Shown: piece after piece, positions 34,796 through 47,600 of the stretch
Position numbering within the stretch: position 1 is the first letter of the stretch
How the letters are laid out: every line of letters begins with the position of its first letter
NCBI GenBank assembly: GCA_003344405.1
Contig: NOWV01000001.1
Location: 992,001 to 1,056,000 of the forward strand
Direction: 5' to 3'
DNA: 64,000 nt
DNA from: Trichoplax sp. H2
Taxonomy: Eukaryota > Placozoa > Uniplacotomia > Trichoplacea
Position numbers and translations under genes: made by a program
The notes under the pieces: model-generated
Database searches by the model: none
Told to the model about the DNA's origin: nothing
Seen by the model: the letters and a program-made list of their open reading frames with translations, nothing else

Positions 34796-37700
34796 TACTA
34801 ATAATAACATCGTTAAGTAAATTTTCTTTTCTTAGCGATTTCTATGTATTTAAACTCTTCATTTACGTTTCAATAAATCTGCAATGTACTAAATATTGCT
34901 AGTTGTTAAACTTCATATGTACTACTGATGATTAATTGTATTCACAAGTCTTGTTAATCTGTGTATCATACATTCATTTAGATTAATCACTAAAATTTCA
35001 GTCTGACATTAAAGTAAGCACTGGCATGGTGATATCTTCAGCCCTAGTGTATTTTCCTAGTACAGAAGTAGTTACTGACAACGAAAGGTTGACATTTTTG
35101 ATCACACTACAAGCCGTTGTGTGTAGTCCATAACGTCTACCTTGTACTAAGTTTGCCTTAAAACTCTTCCTTTATGAACTAATTGACGGATATTTTAATA
35201 CGTGTAAAAAAAAATAAATGAAAGATACCATGCAATTGAGCTCAAATAAAGTCACTTTATTTCGTCATAAAGTAGCATGAATAACAAGAAATTGGCAACA
35301 ATAGCTTATTTATAAATGAGGGTCTAACTAGACAACGAGATTTGGTCTTTATACGACTGTAACCTTTGGTAAATTAAAAATCAGCAGCTTTTCATGCGAT
35401 AGAAAATAAATAATTTGTAATCCTCGTCATATTTATAGATTTTCAATAACAGTTACTGCCGCGTTATAGTAACGAATAGATATAGTAGGCGAAATTATAC
35501 GCATTCCTATGCAGCGTATGACATTTGTTTCAAGTAGTTAAATATTATGTAAATATTTCATATCTTTATCAAAAGAAAATACGGAAATACTCATTGGACA
35601 ACGTTAATATTGATATGCGGTATCTATATCCTTTATCTTTTGAAGTATAATAGTTCAATATTAGGCTATTTTGTATCCGGAGTAAATGCAAACTGTCTCA
35701 AAGTTATTAATTGACTATAGAGCCTATGCCAATCAATTTCATACTTACTGTTTTACTTTCAATCTTAACTTATACTATAGAAATGGTAAATGTTATAATT
35801 CTTTGTGGATAATGTGTATTAATAGTTTAATTTACCATATTGGCCTTGTAAATTTATAAGCATGTATCAGAGAGCTGTTAATACATTAGTATAATTGCGA
35901 TTTTGATCCTCGAGTTAGCTGATATAAATACTGTATAATAATTTTGATGATGCTTCAACTATAAAGTGACATATAATTCTTGAGCTTTGATTAATTGGTT
36001 AGTTCGTCGCCACTGCTAGGCTCAGTCATAATTGTAAGCAATGTGAGTAGTATTTTCTTCAATCATTGTGATATCATTAAATTAATTATCATCAGTAGAC
36101 TACTAGTATACTCCTTCATAGTGAAGCATATCCAGTAATAGTAGATAGAAATTAAAATTATTAAAAAGCATTATATTTACGTTGATGAATAACTTTGTGT
36201 TTTGTTTTTGAGTCCATTGATGATGAATGTACATCATATCGTTAGCAAACTACATTGTAATAAAATCATCAGATTCAAAGCGTAGTAAAATATTATAAAA
36301 TAACAACAAAAGCAGAGTATATGGTATATGCTTTATCTAATATCCAGTGAATACCTAAATTAAATGAGCTATTTCTTGGATATACTCTTGAACATTATAC
36401 GGTACAAGAACCTGATTATTTTCCTATTAGAAAATGGATAATGGCAGAGTAAAGCACAGAAAAGGAATATAAGGCTTTTCAAATTCAGACGATAAATACC
36501 TATTATATCCTTCGTTACATAATAAATGATACCCACCTGCTCTGGTTATTGTCAATTGGATAACAGCACGTGCTACACATATGTTTTAAATCATAAACAT
36601 AACCTTGGGAATAGAGCTTTACGTAATTTCTGATAAATTGAATAATATCATGATAGATTAGCGCATATGTACAATATATAATATAATTGAATATGAATAT
36701 TTATACATAGTATATACCTAATAGATCATAATGATGGCTTTATATGATAGCTATTTGAGTATGCATGTTATAGATTATACATATTTATTTCAGAATGTTA
36801 CCTCCAGTTACGTATCGATTATCTATAGAATTGGATTTTTTAAATCATTTATACTATTATGCTAGCTGTTAGTCATAATCATTGCATAGCAATCGTCTTA
36901 TTATCCTTTCCTGAAAGATCCATAATAATTATCGGAGGCGTACGAAAATTATGATACTCCACAGAAAATCAGGTGAATAATGTTTAGTCTAGCCCCAATA
37001 TGAGTTTTAATGAAATATTTGTAATTCATTTGCTTATACTACATCATTCTTAACTGTACATAGTAAATCATTTATTAGACGATGAAATCGTATCTACAGT
37101 GGTAACACGCAATTACGTATATAAAGTCACCTTGTAATAATAAATAAAAAAAAGGCAAGATGGATGAATAAATAGACATTCAGGTAATAACAAAAGCCAT
37201 AAGCCTCCTTTCATTTAGCTCTATAACGCCTAAACGCTGTAAATCTATATTTGTAATTGTAACAAACATCTAATAAATAACACGAGTTTTATATTTAAAG
37301 CAAATGTAATACGATGTTTGTGACCCCTAAAACGAGATTCTCTATTCAAGTAAACATTTTCGGTCTTAATTGTAATTGTTTTGTGTAAATATCCAGTTTG
37401 TGCCGTCTTGATAACCAGCTAGTGAAGCAATAGTTAATCAATAGACAAAGGTTTTCGAAGTTTTTATTGAAGAGTGAGTTGCTCTGTAGCTTTTTTCAAG
37501 CTTTAAGGATAGTGATGGTATGTGGTATCTACTGACATTAAGGAGATAAAAGAATGTTCATCTTACAATATTTGGAAATTGTAATCATTAACTAAGACTA
37601 TAACAGCTATAAAAATTTATTTAGTGGCAAGTAAACAAGAAGACAGTGAATTTTTGATAAATTCGACAATTTTGTTGACGTAATAATCATTCATTATATT

Positions 37701-38436
37701 GTTTAATTAATATAATCAAGTATTCAGTTTTTACTTCAAAAGCGATAATTCGCGGCAAATTGTGTCCGGACTTGTCTCTATTAATCAATATGGAATAGTG
37801 ATTTCAGTTGCAGGTCGAGTCAGATTATAAACAATAATAATATATTACGTAGATTATGAAATTAATTAGGAGTAGCTGATATTGTACAGGTACTTACTTA
37901 TTTATTACATTTACGCTAATAAATAAATAAGTAAACGATCATAATTTATATTAAATTTTCTATATTTAGACTACTTCTCGTACAATATTGTACGCATCAA
38001 AATGTACGGTTGATGAAAATTGTATTATCTCAAATTCAAATAGAGTGCCTGTAAAAAATATAATATTAAGCCTTGGAAAATTTTTTAAAACTTTACTTCC
38101 GTGACCAATGACCATCCATCGCAATCGTTTACAGAGTAACTACATATTGTAGTAATTTAATCTAATCAAAGAAACAGCCAGACATAATTTATGATGCTTC
38201 AGGCTGTAACTATCATGACCTTTTACTGATAGCTTTTAGTAAATAAAGATTACTGTAAATGTTGAAATTTAAATGACAATATGTGGTTCCTTCCTGCGAC
38301 TGAAAATTTATTTAACTTTAGACCTTTGCATTTTATTTAATTTATTTGTGTTGGGAAGGTATTATGAGATGAATCTGTTATATAAGTACACCTGCAATGT
38401 AATTCAGTAGGACTTGAATGAAGATATTCACCACAG
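34796..38436. other. gene-poor AT-rich DNA
   Basis: About 3.6 kb downstream of EEF1E1 without a long open frame, recognisable exon or transposon. It contains a near-perfect inverted repeat at 37891-37933 (arms of 17 nt with one mismatch, loop of 9 nt). I see no CAGTA/TACTG cluster here. Confidence 0.4.
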
Positions 38437-38741
38437 TTGCAAATGCTTCAATTTAATCATAGTCCACTAATGGATGTTATTAATATAGCAAAGGTAAAGA
38501 TCTACTTTTGTCTATACAATAAGACATGATGACGTAATTCTCATCAAGGTCACCTAGTGTATATTTTGAACTATTAATTTAGTTACAATGTATTGGAGGA
38601 AAGTTTGCTTCAGCTGTTAACAAGGAAGTCGATCAAGGACGTATGTGTGTGATTTGCAAATACAAACATATGGCATCACGATTTATCTTTGCCTAGGGCT
38701 TTCTCATCATTCAAAAAGTGATGCTAATGTTGCAGTGATCG
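38437..38741 (+). CDS. three phase-compatible exons of an unrecognised gene
   Basis: Three short open stretches are bounded by good splice sites and keep phase: 38437-38493 (cag|...aag|gtaaag, 19 codons), 38583-38640 (ttttgaa..tttag|...c|gtatgt, 19 codons plus 1 nt) and 38697-38741 (tttgcctag|...g|gtgagg). Joined they read LQMLQFNHSPLMDVINIAK, then LQCIGGKFASAVNKEVDQG and RLSHHSKSDANVAVIG. The text looks like real protein but I cannot name a family. No start or upstream exon was found. A candidate 3' exon in matching phase lies at 49784-49885. It could also be the remnant of a dead gene. Confidence 0.4.
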
Positions 38742-41225
38742 GTGAGGTCAAGAAAATATAACCCGTATATTCTGTATAAAGTATAAAGCAACTACGATGC
38801 AATTTTAAATAATCAACAGCACGGCTTTGTACGTATATGGTATACGACGTAAGTCACACAGATGATACAATGAATGCAGAGTCGTACATGGCTCAATCAG
38901 CTTACCTAGTAAAGAGAGAATTTTCAGATGTCATATGATCCACTTTTATTCAAGGAATATTTTTAATCTTTGCCTCCAAAAATCGATACGAATGCATTCC
39001 TAATCCAAGAATTGCTTCACGAAATAGGGATACTATAAGAGCCCCTAAATATAAGTTGATTTTGAGTAGATTTTAAATCCTCTTCCTTACCCATCTCCTG
39101 CGCGTTAACTCAGTAAAAGTCTGAATTCAGTAGTAACCTGTTCTTAATTAGCAATCTTTCTCCTGGATAAAAATTCATATCACTTTCAGGAGATTATGTA
39201 AAATGTGGATAGTCCGACATCGAATGGTTCCGAGAAAATCGTTTATCTCTACAGTAAAAGATTTCACGGTATCATGAAACAATGATACACAGATTTATCT
39301 CAATTATTTGCTCATCATATCAAAAGATTATCTAAGTCACTCATCAAAGAGTGATTGGTTATCTACTGTACAGTACTGTACTGTACAATGTAAATTAAAA
39401 TTCGCTTCGAATTTTTAGCTAAATGATACTGAATGTGTGATACTACAGCCAAAAAAATAATAGTGTGGAAAATTATCCCGTGACCAAAGTGACGTATTTT
39501 TGTCTAACACGATAAAACCTCTAGCTGCATGCACCTTCACGGATATCGCAAGTCAAGTTTTTCTCCTATCAGTTGTAAGCCACTGACAAATTTATTTTAC
39601 TGATACTTTATATTGGCCAAATCTTCTTTCGTTCAAGACATTGCATAGGTTTAATTTAATTAAACAAGGTCTCTATGGCGCATATTCATACAGAGTATAA
39701 AATGATTTTAGATTAACCTGTAAAGTTTAGGATAGCAAGTGACTTGTAGTGCTTAAATTTGCAAGTTGTATACGATCAGTACGAGTAACACTACGAATTT
39801 GAATCCAGCTGGATAGACATTTTAATTGAACTAGTCAGTGATAACTGAAGATGAATCAATTCGATTTACTATGCGCATATATATACGAAGTAACAAGATT
39901 TTGAACTCATAAACGTAATCGTTTAAATCCGGTCTGATTATTACTGTTTACTGTCAGGATGTGGATTGGAGGAAAACAAGGGTTGAGTAGTTCCGGTTAC
40001 CAGTGAATAGCTTTGAGGATATTTTCCAACAGTATTCACTGTCTGTAAAATTACTGTATGTTCTTATCAAAATAGACACATTAGAACCTCTTTTATATAT
40101 CGAAATACTTATACTTTATTGGTCAGCTTTCCGGGTTAAACGATTGGCTGAAAACATATATATATCGTTTAATACCGTACTGTTATTACATTATTTTGCT
40201 ATTTTAAAGATAAGATTGATATTATTAATATTAATAATACAGTACTTCCAGTAGCTGTTACAATTCGGGTGAGATATTATAGTACAAAATGTTAATAAGG
40301 CGAAAATAAAAGATCATTTAGTTGACATTTGCAGTTAATATATTTTCTATCGGGTGAAAACGTTAAGTTATATTCGTATAATGTCCATAATATGATGTAC
40401 TGCACTGGCAAGTAGACAACAAATACATAAAAACTCCATCTTTTTTGTGTTATCAACAAAGTTCCGCATCGGCGCTACTGTAAATAATGATTACTGCAAT
40501 AAATAATTTGGTAACAAGTATAGCAATTTATAGTTGTTATTACCACTGGATTAGACCGAGTGCAGTACAAGAACTTCCAAAGGACTCTTTGCCCTTAATT
40601 TAAACATATCCATCTTAAATTTAATCGGTATGTCAACTGGAGTAAAAGTAGTGTGGCTAAAAAATAAGATCGATAGCAGTTAAAAGCAAAGAAAAAAAAA
40701 TAGTACTCACTGCTTTACATGATACTAGCTAAATATACTCGTGGAATCGGGATTAATAAAATTCGAATTTCATGTTTATTAATGCTGAATTCATATGCTG
40801 TAGGATAATCGTATGCCAAGATACTGATCAATCATTATTCTTTGTGAACGGCGTCATACATTAATTATTACAAACGTAGAATGGGCAAAAGAGCCTATTT
40901 TATAAGTTTATCATCGAATAAATCAAAAATATTTACAAAATAAGAGTACGGAATTAATCAGTATCCTGGATCTTCTTAACCAATATAAATATAGTGGATA
41001 AAAGTGGTGCGTTCCGCAACGTTTATGGAGGGATAGTTCTTATGTGCAATCTTCAGTACCACATCCAAACCAAGTAGTCAAGTAGCGTGAATATATTTTT
41101 CAATTAGTACTATCTCTATTCGTGTAACACGAAACTGAGATTCAAATGTTACCAGTTTGGTTCCTATCCATACAGTATACCGTAGTATGGAATGGCATAA
41201 AACTTGTGAACGCTTCGGTAATCTA
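38742..41225. other. gene-poor DNA downstream of JUN
   Basis: AT-rich sequence with one short CAGTA/TACTG run (39364-39388, ctactgtacagtactgtact). The 83-codon frame at 40003-40254 starts at GTG and is hydrophobic low-complexity, probably chance. This stretch includes the JUN 3' UTR near 41.0-41.2 kb. Confidence 0.4.
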
Positions 41226-42044
41226 TTATTGTGGCAGTGAAATATGGCAACCAGCACCGACGTGTTGTAAAATTTGTTCTTTTATGGCACAAATTTCTTT
41301 TCGTAAGGTTTCGACAGTAGAAGTTAACTTATTATTTTCGCATTTCAATTCTTTGACCCTATCTTGAAGATCATTCTCTTTTTCTAGCTTTCGTTTACGA
41401 CAGCGTGAAGCAGCCAGTCGATTTCTTTCTCTTTTTCTCTCTTTTTTAACCCATTCCTGTTCTTCTAAATCAATTTGCGGTAACGCATTGGAAGCGACCG
41501 GTACAATCTGGGATTTTTCATCTTTTACGGAAGAATTGGGTAACATGTTGATAGCGTAATTATTATTGGCAAAAGTGTTGGAGCTTTGGGTAACCGCTAT
41601 CATGGGAGTCGAGTTGATAGCATGTTGGGTAGATATACCGCTAGTACGAGTTAAGGGTACCACAACCTGTGCTTCACTGAGGCTTTTTTTCTCGGCGTCA
41701 TAGGCAGTGGCTAATCTTTGGGCGTAATCATTTCGCGTTCCATGCTTACATAAATCCCCATTTAAAAAGCAACCAGAGGGCGTAGGAGTAGTTATGGCGC
41801 CATGTTGCTCGATGATTAAACGTTCCAGTTCTGGTGATGCCAATTGCAGCATGTTTAAATCAGGTGTAGTTAGCGTACATTCGTTATTACTTTTGAGTAA
41901 AGCGGCACTTTTCTTTTTAGGCAAACTTTCTAGGTTCAACTGCATTTTGCCTTTGTCGGTAGCGCCACCTCCGAAACTGAAGTCGTTGCTATACATAACG
42001 TTTTCGTCAGAATACAAGGAGTCACTTGCAGTCCAATGATCCAT
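41226..42044 (-). CDS. JUN: AP-1 transcription factor Jun, intronless
   Basis: A single 272-residue open frame, like the single-exon c-JUN of vertebrates. A delta-like JNK docking segment (MQLNLESLPKKK, about residues 34-45) precedes TPDLNMLQLASPELERLII (60-78), which aligns with human c-Jun around Ser63/Ser73. The second phosphosite (Ser70-Pro) is kept and the first is Thr60-Pro. ITTPTP follows, matching the human ITTTPTP. The C-terminus is a bZIP domain: basic region KKERKRERNRLAASRCRKRK (200-219) with the DNA-contact Asn, Ala-Ala and redox Cys, then a leucine zipper (about 220-261). As AP-1 it should bind TGA(C/G)TCA or CRE sites with Fos/ATF partners in response to JNK. Its promoter has CRE-, CCAAT- and TATA-like boxes in canonical order. 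Confidence 0.96.
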   Translation of the reverse strand: MDHWTASDSLYSDENVMYSNDFSFGGGATDKGKMQLNLESLPKKKSAALLKSNNECTLTTPDLNMLQLASPELERLIIEQHGAITTPTPSGCFLNGDLCKHGTRNDYAQRLATAYDAEKKSLSEAQVVVPLTRTSGISTQHAINSTPMIAVTQSSNTFANNNYAINMLPNSSVKDEKSQIVPVASNALPQIDLEEQEWVKKERKRERNRLAASRCRKRKLEKENDLQDRVKELKCENNKLTSTVETLRKEICAIKEQILQHVGAGCHISLPQ

Positions 42045-42324
42045 AATAAGAAGAAAATTTCTATAAATTTAAATTTGCGGTTAGAAAGTTCACGATCTAA
42101 ACATCTCTAGCCACATAGGTGCAATAAAATGAGTCATCAATAGTAGTACAAGTCGATCTATCTATCTTCTATCGACGATAACAGGTATAAACGTACAAAC
42201 CTCGAAATAAAGCTAGTACTGTACCAGTGTGTTCAAGCAGTAAATCCAATAGAACATTCGTGTACTTAGATCCTCACCGCAAGATCGGTATGATTCAACT
42301 GAGGTTGTAGCTCGTCTGTCGCGT

Positions 42325-42422
42325 TTTTATAAGTTCATCCCGTTACTTTTTTTGGAACGGATTCCATTGTGATACCATTAGAGGGCGCTGATTGGTTTAC
42401 CTTTCAACGGGGGTTTACGTCA
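42325..42422 (-). promoter_or_regulatory. JUN core promoter: CRE/AP-1-like, CCAAT and TATA boxes
   Basis: Reading the minus strand: TGACGTAA (complement of 42415-42422), CCAAT (complement of ATTGG at 42391-42395) and TATAAAA (complement of 42325-42331). Spacing is about 25 bp and 65 bp, which predicts transcription starting near 42297 and a 5' UTR of about 250 nt. Vertebrate c-JUN also has CCAAT and AP-1/ATF-like sites close to its start and regulates itself through them. The order is seen; function is inferred. Confidence 0.6.
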
Positions 42423-42474
42423 CCCCAGTCCAGCATAACAGGCTATGTCGCATGCTGACACTACCTGACAATTT

Positions 42475-43322
42475 CTACTACAGTATGGTAATGTACTATA
42501 CAGTACAGTAGTCTGTCTAGTGCAGCATTTTTAGCAATGGACATTGTTCTTGGTGATTATCATTCTTTCGATTATTTATTATTATTTATTTATTTATTGT
42601 TGCGAGCTGCATACTGTAGCGTAGTAGCGTACAATGTACTTTGCCAGGTGTGAATCAATCGTAGTGTCCAGTATTCCTACTACTGTACAGTATAATGGAC
42701 TGTACACCATGCAGAGCAGTGCACCGTACTGTACTACTGTACTACTCTACGCCACTGGCTGCTGCATTTGTAACCAATGTTTTTGCATATTGTGCTGTAT
42801 TGCTAGTGCCGGCGGGCACTAGTCTAGACCAGGCCATCCGACTAAATTTGAACTTCTTACTGTAAGGGTCTCTAGTTTACAGTACTGCATTGTACTTTAA
42901 AGTAAGACTTTTAAAAAGCCCGACCTCCCGCAGGTGTACAACACAGCTTATCACCCTATAAAATTGTAGCCTGTCCACTAGTCATGACTGCACTGTCACT
43001 CAGTGCTGCACCTGGACATGCTTTTTAAATTGAATTTTCACCTTATAAAGTGCAAAGAATTGAAAAAGGAGTATTTGACAGCACTTTACAGACAATATAA
43101 AACATCTTAATTAGCTAATTAGGATTGATCACTGCACCTTAATACCTGTAATATTTTACATGTCTAAGATCGCGTTAATAATCCGATAGCATTATTGCTA
43201 GGCTCCATTCTGAGAATCTGAGTACACTATACTGTACAGTGTACAGTACTGTACTGTACCCGCTTTCACTCTGTACTGTATACAGTACTGTACCTGTACT
43301 GTTCTGTACAGTACTAGTACGT
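42475..43322. repeat. CAGTA/TACTG clusters upstream of JUN
   Basis: Groups at 42475-42514 (gtactatacagtacagtag), 42677-42748 (ctactgtacagtataatg, gtactgtactactgtac) and 43222-43322 (atactgtacagtgtacagta, gttctgtacagtactagtac). Between them are AT-rich spacers. The nearest group is about 180 bp upstream of the predicted JUN start. 43466-43473 adds a perfect CRE, TGACGTCA. Confidence 0.75.
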
Positions 43323-43329
43323 TGCTGCT

Positions 43330-44367
43330 CTTAGTTACTCTGGTGAACTTCAAAATTTTAAACAATGCTTTATTATGACGTTTTATTTACCGTTAAAATA
43401 AAAGAAAGAATAGAACAAAAATTAATTAATTAATTATCAGAATAGAACGTCAACGTCAGCGATTGTGACGTCATTCTCACAAGGCTAATACTCTACTTTA
43501 TTACAGCTAAACTACAGTAGTGCAATGTAATTCAGAGTAATTCAGATCGAGATGAGTAGTTTCAGGTAGTTTAAAGTGAGTGAAAGGTAATGTACTTACA
43601 GTTAAAAATACCTAGAAGGTAAAAGGCACCACATGCTGTACTTACAGCTCGTAGAAGAATAGGCATCCCGTCGTTTTTGTGCTTAGGACTGAATTCATAC
43701 GCGCACAATAGCATAAACCCTACTGACTATAGCCTACTACATATGGATATATTACGCTGTTGTGCTACAACTCTCGTTTTTGCATTTTTATTGCCAATAT
43801 TCTCTGTGTAAATCCGCTGTTACGAATCCATACTGACAAGGTATTAAGTATACTGTATATATGCTTTGTCTATTACTGCAATATTTACAGTTTGTTTTTA
43901 TTAGTGTCCCCTCAAATAGTTCTGCGCTACTAACACAAATAGTACTAGAATTATAAAATTGCTGTTTTATTAGAAAGCACTTTACCCCGCCCACTTTTTG
44001 GAATTTTCTGACACTAACCTTTTCATCTGCCTTTTGTGCTATTTTAGGATGTCTTCCATATATGGGCAATAAGATTTGTCGCCTTCTACTAAATAGTACA
44101 GTGTACGTAGACACTTTATATAAGGGTATCATGTTATTGTAGCTTAAAAATAGATTGAAAGTAAAAATATCTACGGGTATTAATAGAATTTATGAGTATA
44201 CAATCGAAAATCGGTAGGCATTTATTTTTAAAATAATATAATTAATGAACACTTCCCCAATACCAATACAAACACACACCATAAATATACTCTTTCTATA
44301 TATATCTACTGCTACGCTCTACCATATGTCGGATTAAAATGGATCAGATAAAAAAAGGGTGTGCCGT
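43330..44367. other. intergenic DNA, no supported gene
   Basis: It includes the palindromic CRE TGACGTCA at 43466-43473. A 114-codon ATG-initiated minus-strand frame (43788-44132, MIPLYKVSTYTVLF...) has no recognisable domain and is left unannotated. Confidence 0.4.
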
Positions 44368-44645
44368 TGTACAGTACAGTACTTTACTAGTCAGTTACAC
44401 TACAGTACAGTACAGTACATACTGTAACTTTACAGTACTGTAGTGTACTGTACACTGTACTGTACAGTACAGGTAGCACGGGTTGTCTTGTACAGTACTG
44501 TACAGTGCACTACTACAGTGTATAGTACTGTTGGTACGCGTACGCGTGGCTGTGTTGATTTGTGTTACTATAGTAATCCAGCAACATTGCACTTTGTAGC
44601 ATGTACAGTACAGTGTTTATACTGTATTGTATTGCACTGTGCTCG
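44368..44645. repeat. CAGTA/TACTG alternating pentamer cluster
   Basis: Dense run with both orientations interleaved, for example ctacagtacagtacagtaca, gtgtactgtacactgtactg and ttgtacagtactgtacagtg, and a looser tail at 44603-44645. Both strands carry long YCTV/TVQY low-complexity frames because stop codons are rare in this pentamer. No gene start lies nearby that I can support. A perfect palindrome, acgcgtacgcgt, occurs near 44536. Confidence 0.8.
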
Positions 44646-47600
44646 GTCTAAGCTGCATTGCTTACTGGGGTTACCTACTGCCAGTAACCACCTTAAGTTA
44701 ATCATCATGCTGCGGACCGGAGACTACAGTTGTACAATGTACAGTCCGCTACTAATTAAAATAAAATGAATAAAAAAAGAAGGAAAAAGAGGGACGGAAG
44801 CGATCGCTCATTTGTAGTAAAATGTGGAGGCCGATTATTTTACTGATCATTTCAACTGTATCGCATGTCTGCAACGGTCGACTATGCTGTCCACGATTGA
44901 CATCCAATTAATCCAAAATAGCTTCTAATTAGAATAGCCGGAAAATTGATTGGCCTCTATATTATTTTGCACTGAAGGCCGCCTTCCGCCCCTTCCTCTC
45001 TTCCTTTATTTTAGTACAGTACTCCCTCCTATGGTACACAATTTTCGCGTAAAAGGGGATAACGGGTAGTAATTTTTACAACAATATATCCACACGTTTT
45101 GCAGTATTTTCCCATATTACTTACAAATACAATATACTTTAAATAGCGTATATGTATAATTTAATTAATTAAATTTAGGTCATCATGAGCTAACTAAAGT
45201 GATTGTGACATGTAGTAGTTTATGACTGCATCTAGAACAAAACGAAAGTATATTATTGTGTTGCTTGAATAATAATACACTAATTTAAAGTACTATTAGA
45301 TAGTTTACATGTATACCAGTGTGCTGCATTGGAGCAGCGCTATACTGTACAATACTATACGGTATAGCGGTTTCGATGTTCTATCATTGAAAGCCGGATC
45401 TGATGTGCGAGCCACTTTAAATGCAATCATATCCAATAGCTATTAAATTATATAACATGAGATCATTCAGTTAGCATTAAATGATGTATTCTATGCTGCA
45501 CCATGCAGCAAGCTTACAATCCCCTGGTGAAATACCTGCCTTATACATTAATGCTATATAATGCAACAGTAATATTTCTACGGACAATCATACCCGGCAG
45601 GCACTAAGTTATACTGCATAGGATAGTTATTAAGCTTATACCTGAGTCATTTAATTTTCGTAATGATGTACGTATTTCATGATATGTAGTAGTTTATCAA
45701 ACCCTTCGTGAAAGATATAGTCTTGTACATGAATCCAATATTAATGTATTTACAGTAGAGATATTGAATATAACGTCTATACATTTCCAGTCGAATCATC
45801 TAACATTAATATATATGTATTAGACGGAAGTAATTAAACATTAGTACATTAAATAAGGCATAAATTAAATTTTATAGTTAAGTAAAATAAAAGCATACAA
45901 TACTGTAAATATGGTAATTTAGGCATCTATCCGATAGTAAAGATTATCTATATACATACAATTGCGAAATCAATGCTATTATAGGGGTAATAGTAACGCG
46001 GTAAAGGCATACGGAGTGAATAATTACTTCGATTGATTCATAGATATGGCAGTCCTGCACATATAATAAGCATTAGAGCCATAAGCTATTCATACCAGTA
46101 TCTACACCACAAAATATAAGGGAATTCATACTTCAGCACTATCACAAACGGGTGGTTTTATTAACTTTTCACTTCAAAGGTTATTTTATGATTCTAATGA
46201 ATCCGTAATGACACTACGTTTCACATTTGCAGTGCAGATCTTTTAGATGTTGGGATATACGTACTCTATCACTTTCGATATTAATAAACTACATACAATA
46301 AAGTTAACGTTTGAATTATTTCGGTATGTTCAAAATTTTAGATTGTTTTGATGCTATAGCATAACATTCTAAGGAGCACTTATTAAGCATTACAATCTAT
46401 ACAAATGCATGCCAACTACATATTTTAATATGACCTGAACGAAGTTAATCAAAATTTAAAAGCAATGAGCTTGTGCTACAAAATAATGGTATATTTTCTT
46501 GTCAATGCTTTTGTAAATTTATTTATATCTTGCTTATAGTGTATTCGTAACATTTCTAAATCATTTAAGGATTTGTGAATCACGGCTAATATTCGTCTAT
46601 TTACAAAAATGTATAGCAGCATAATTCCAACATGCCATCATAGCTGCTAATATGTCAATGCATTACATAATGCTAGCAAATAACTAAAATATCAATCACA
46701 ATATCACATCGTTTAAGAAATTTTTACACATCCGTGTGTATGCATTTGATATTTTAGTATTAGAAATATTTTAAAATTACTATGATTTGTTACTATCGGG
46801 GAAATGATTTAGATAGTAGATCGTCATATTTTCTCAATTTCAACATAATTAGACAAAATATGAAAATGTACTACAGTGCTGTGCTAAACTCGGAGTATAT
46901 AGTAAGTATATGAACATCACTATAAATCATATACCTGATATCGTATACAGTATAAACATCACTAATACATGTTAGTATATAAATTAAGAAAAAGTTTTCC
47001 ATAAACTGAATTGATCACAGAATAAAAACGAACGTCATAGTCTTATAGCTTGCAAGGTGTGATGACTTATTGAGCATTGCTTGGTGTCATCATTTATCGT
47101 ATTTTAGATTTAATTTATTGCTGATCCCGTAACAGCAACGGAGCTTATAGCCACAAAATGATCATATCCATTAGTAATAATGATCTTTAGATGGGTTATT
47201 GGACTATTCACCTGCATCAAATTATTAAGATAAAATTCGTATTAAGTTTCTTATTAAGCACAAACTGAGAAAGCCTTCCAATCTCTTGATAATGATAATG
47301 ATGGCTTCTATTCATGCGAATGTTATGTGAACACTGACTTATTTTTAACAGTGCTTTAGTGAAGTAGCGGAAACGATAGGTAGCCTTTGATAATTACTTA
47401 CCTGTATATTTTCGGTAACATTTTCGTTCTCCTTTCTCTCTATTTCTGATAGAATTCAAAAATTTTTCATATGTTACAATAATATACAAGTAGTTGTAAG
47501 ATATTAAATTTGAGGGCTATTGTGAGATACGATCCTGCACAGTTATCGCATGCATGATTATTCGTATATCCAGAAATTTTTCCTTCATACCTTTAGAACA

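Noticed and set aside
43788-44132. 114-codon minus-strand frame
   Set aside because: It has an ATG but no recognisable domain or promoter context, so there is not enough to call a gene.
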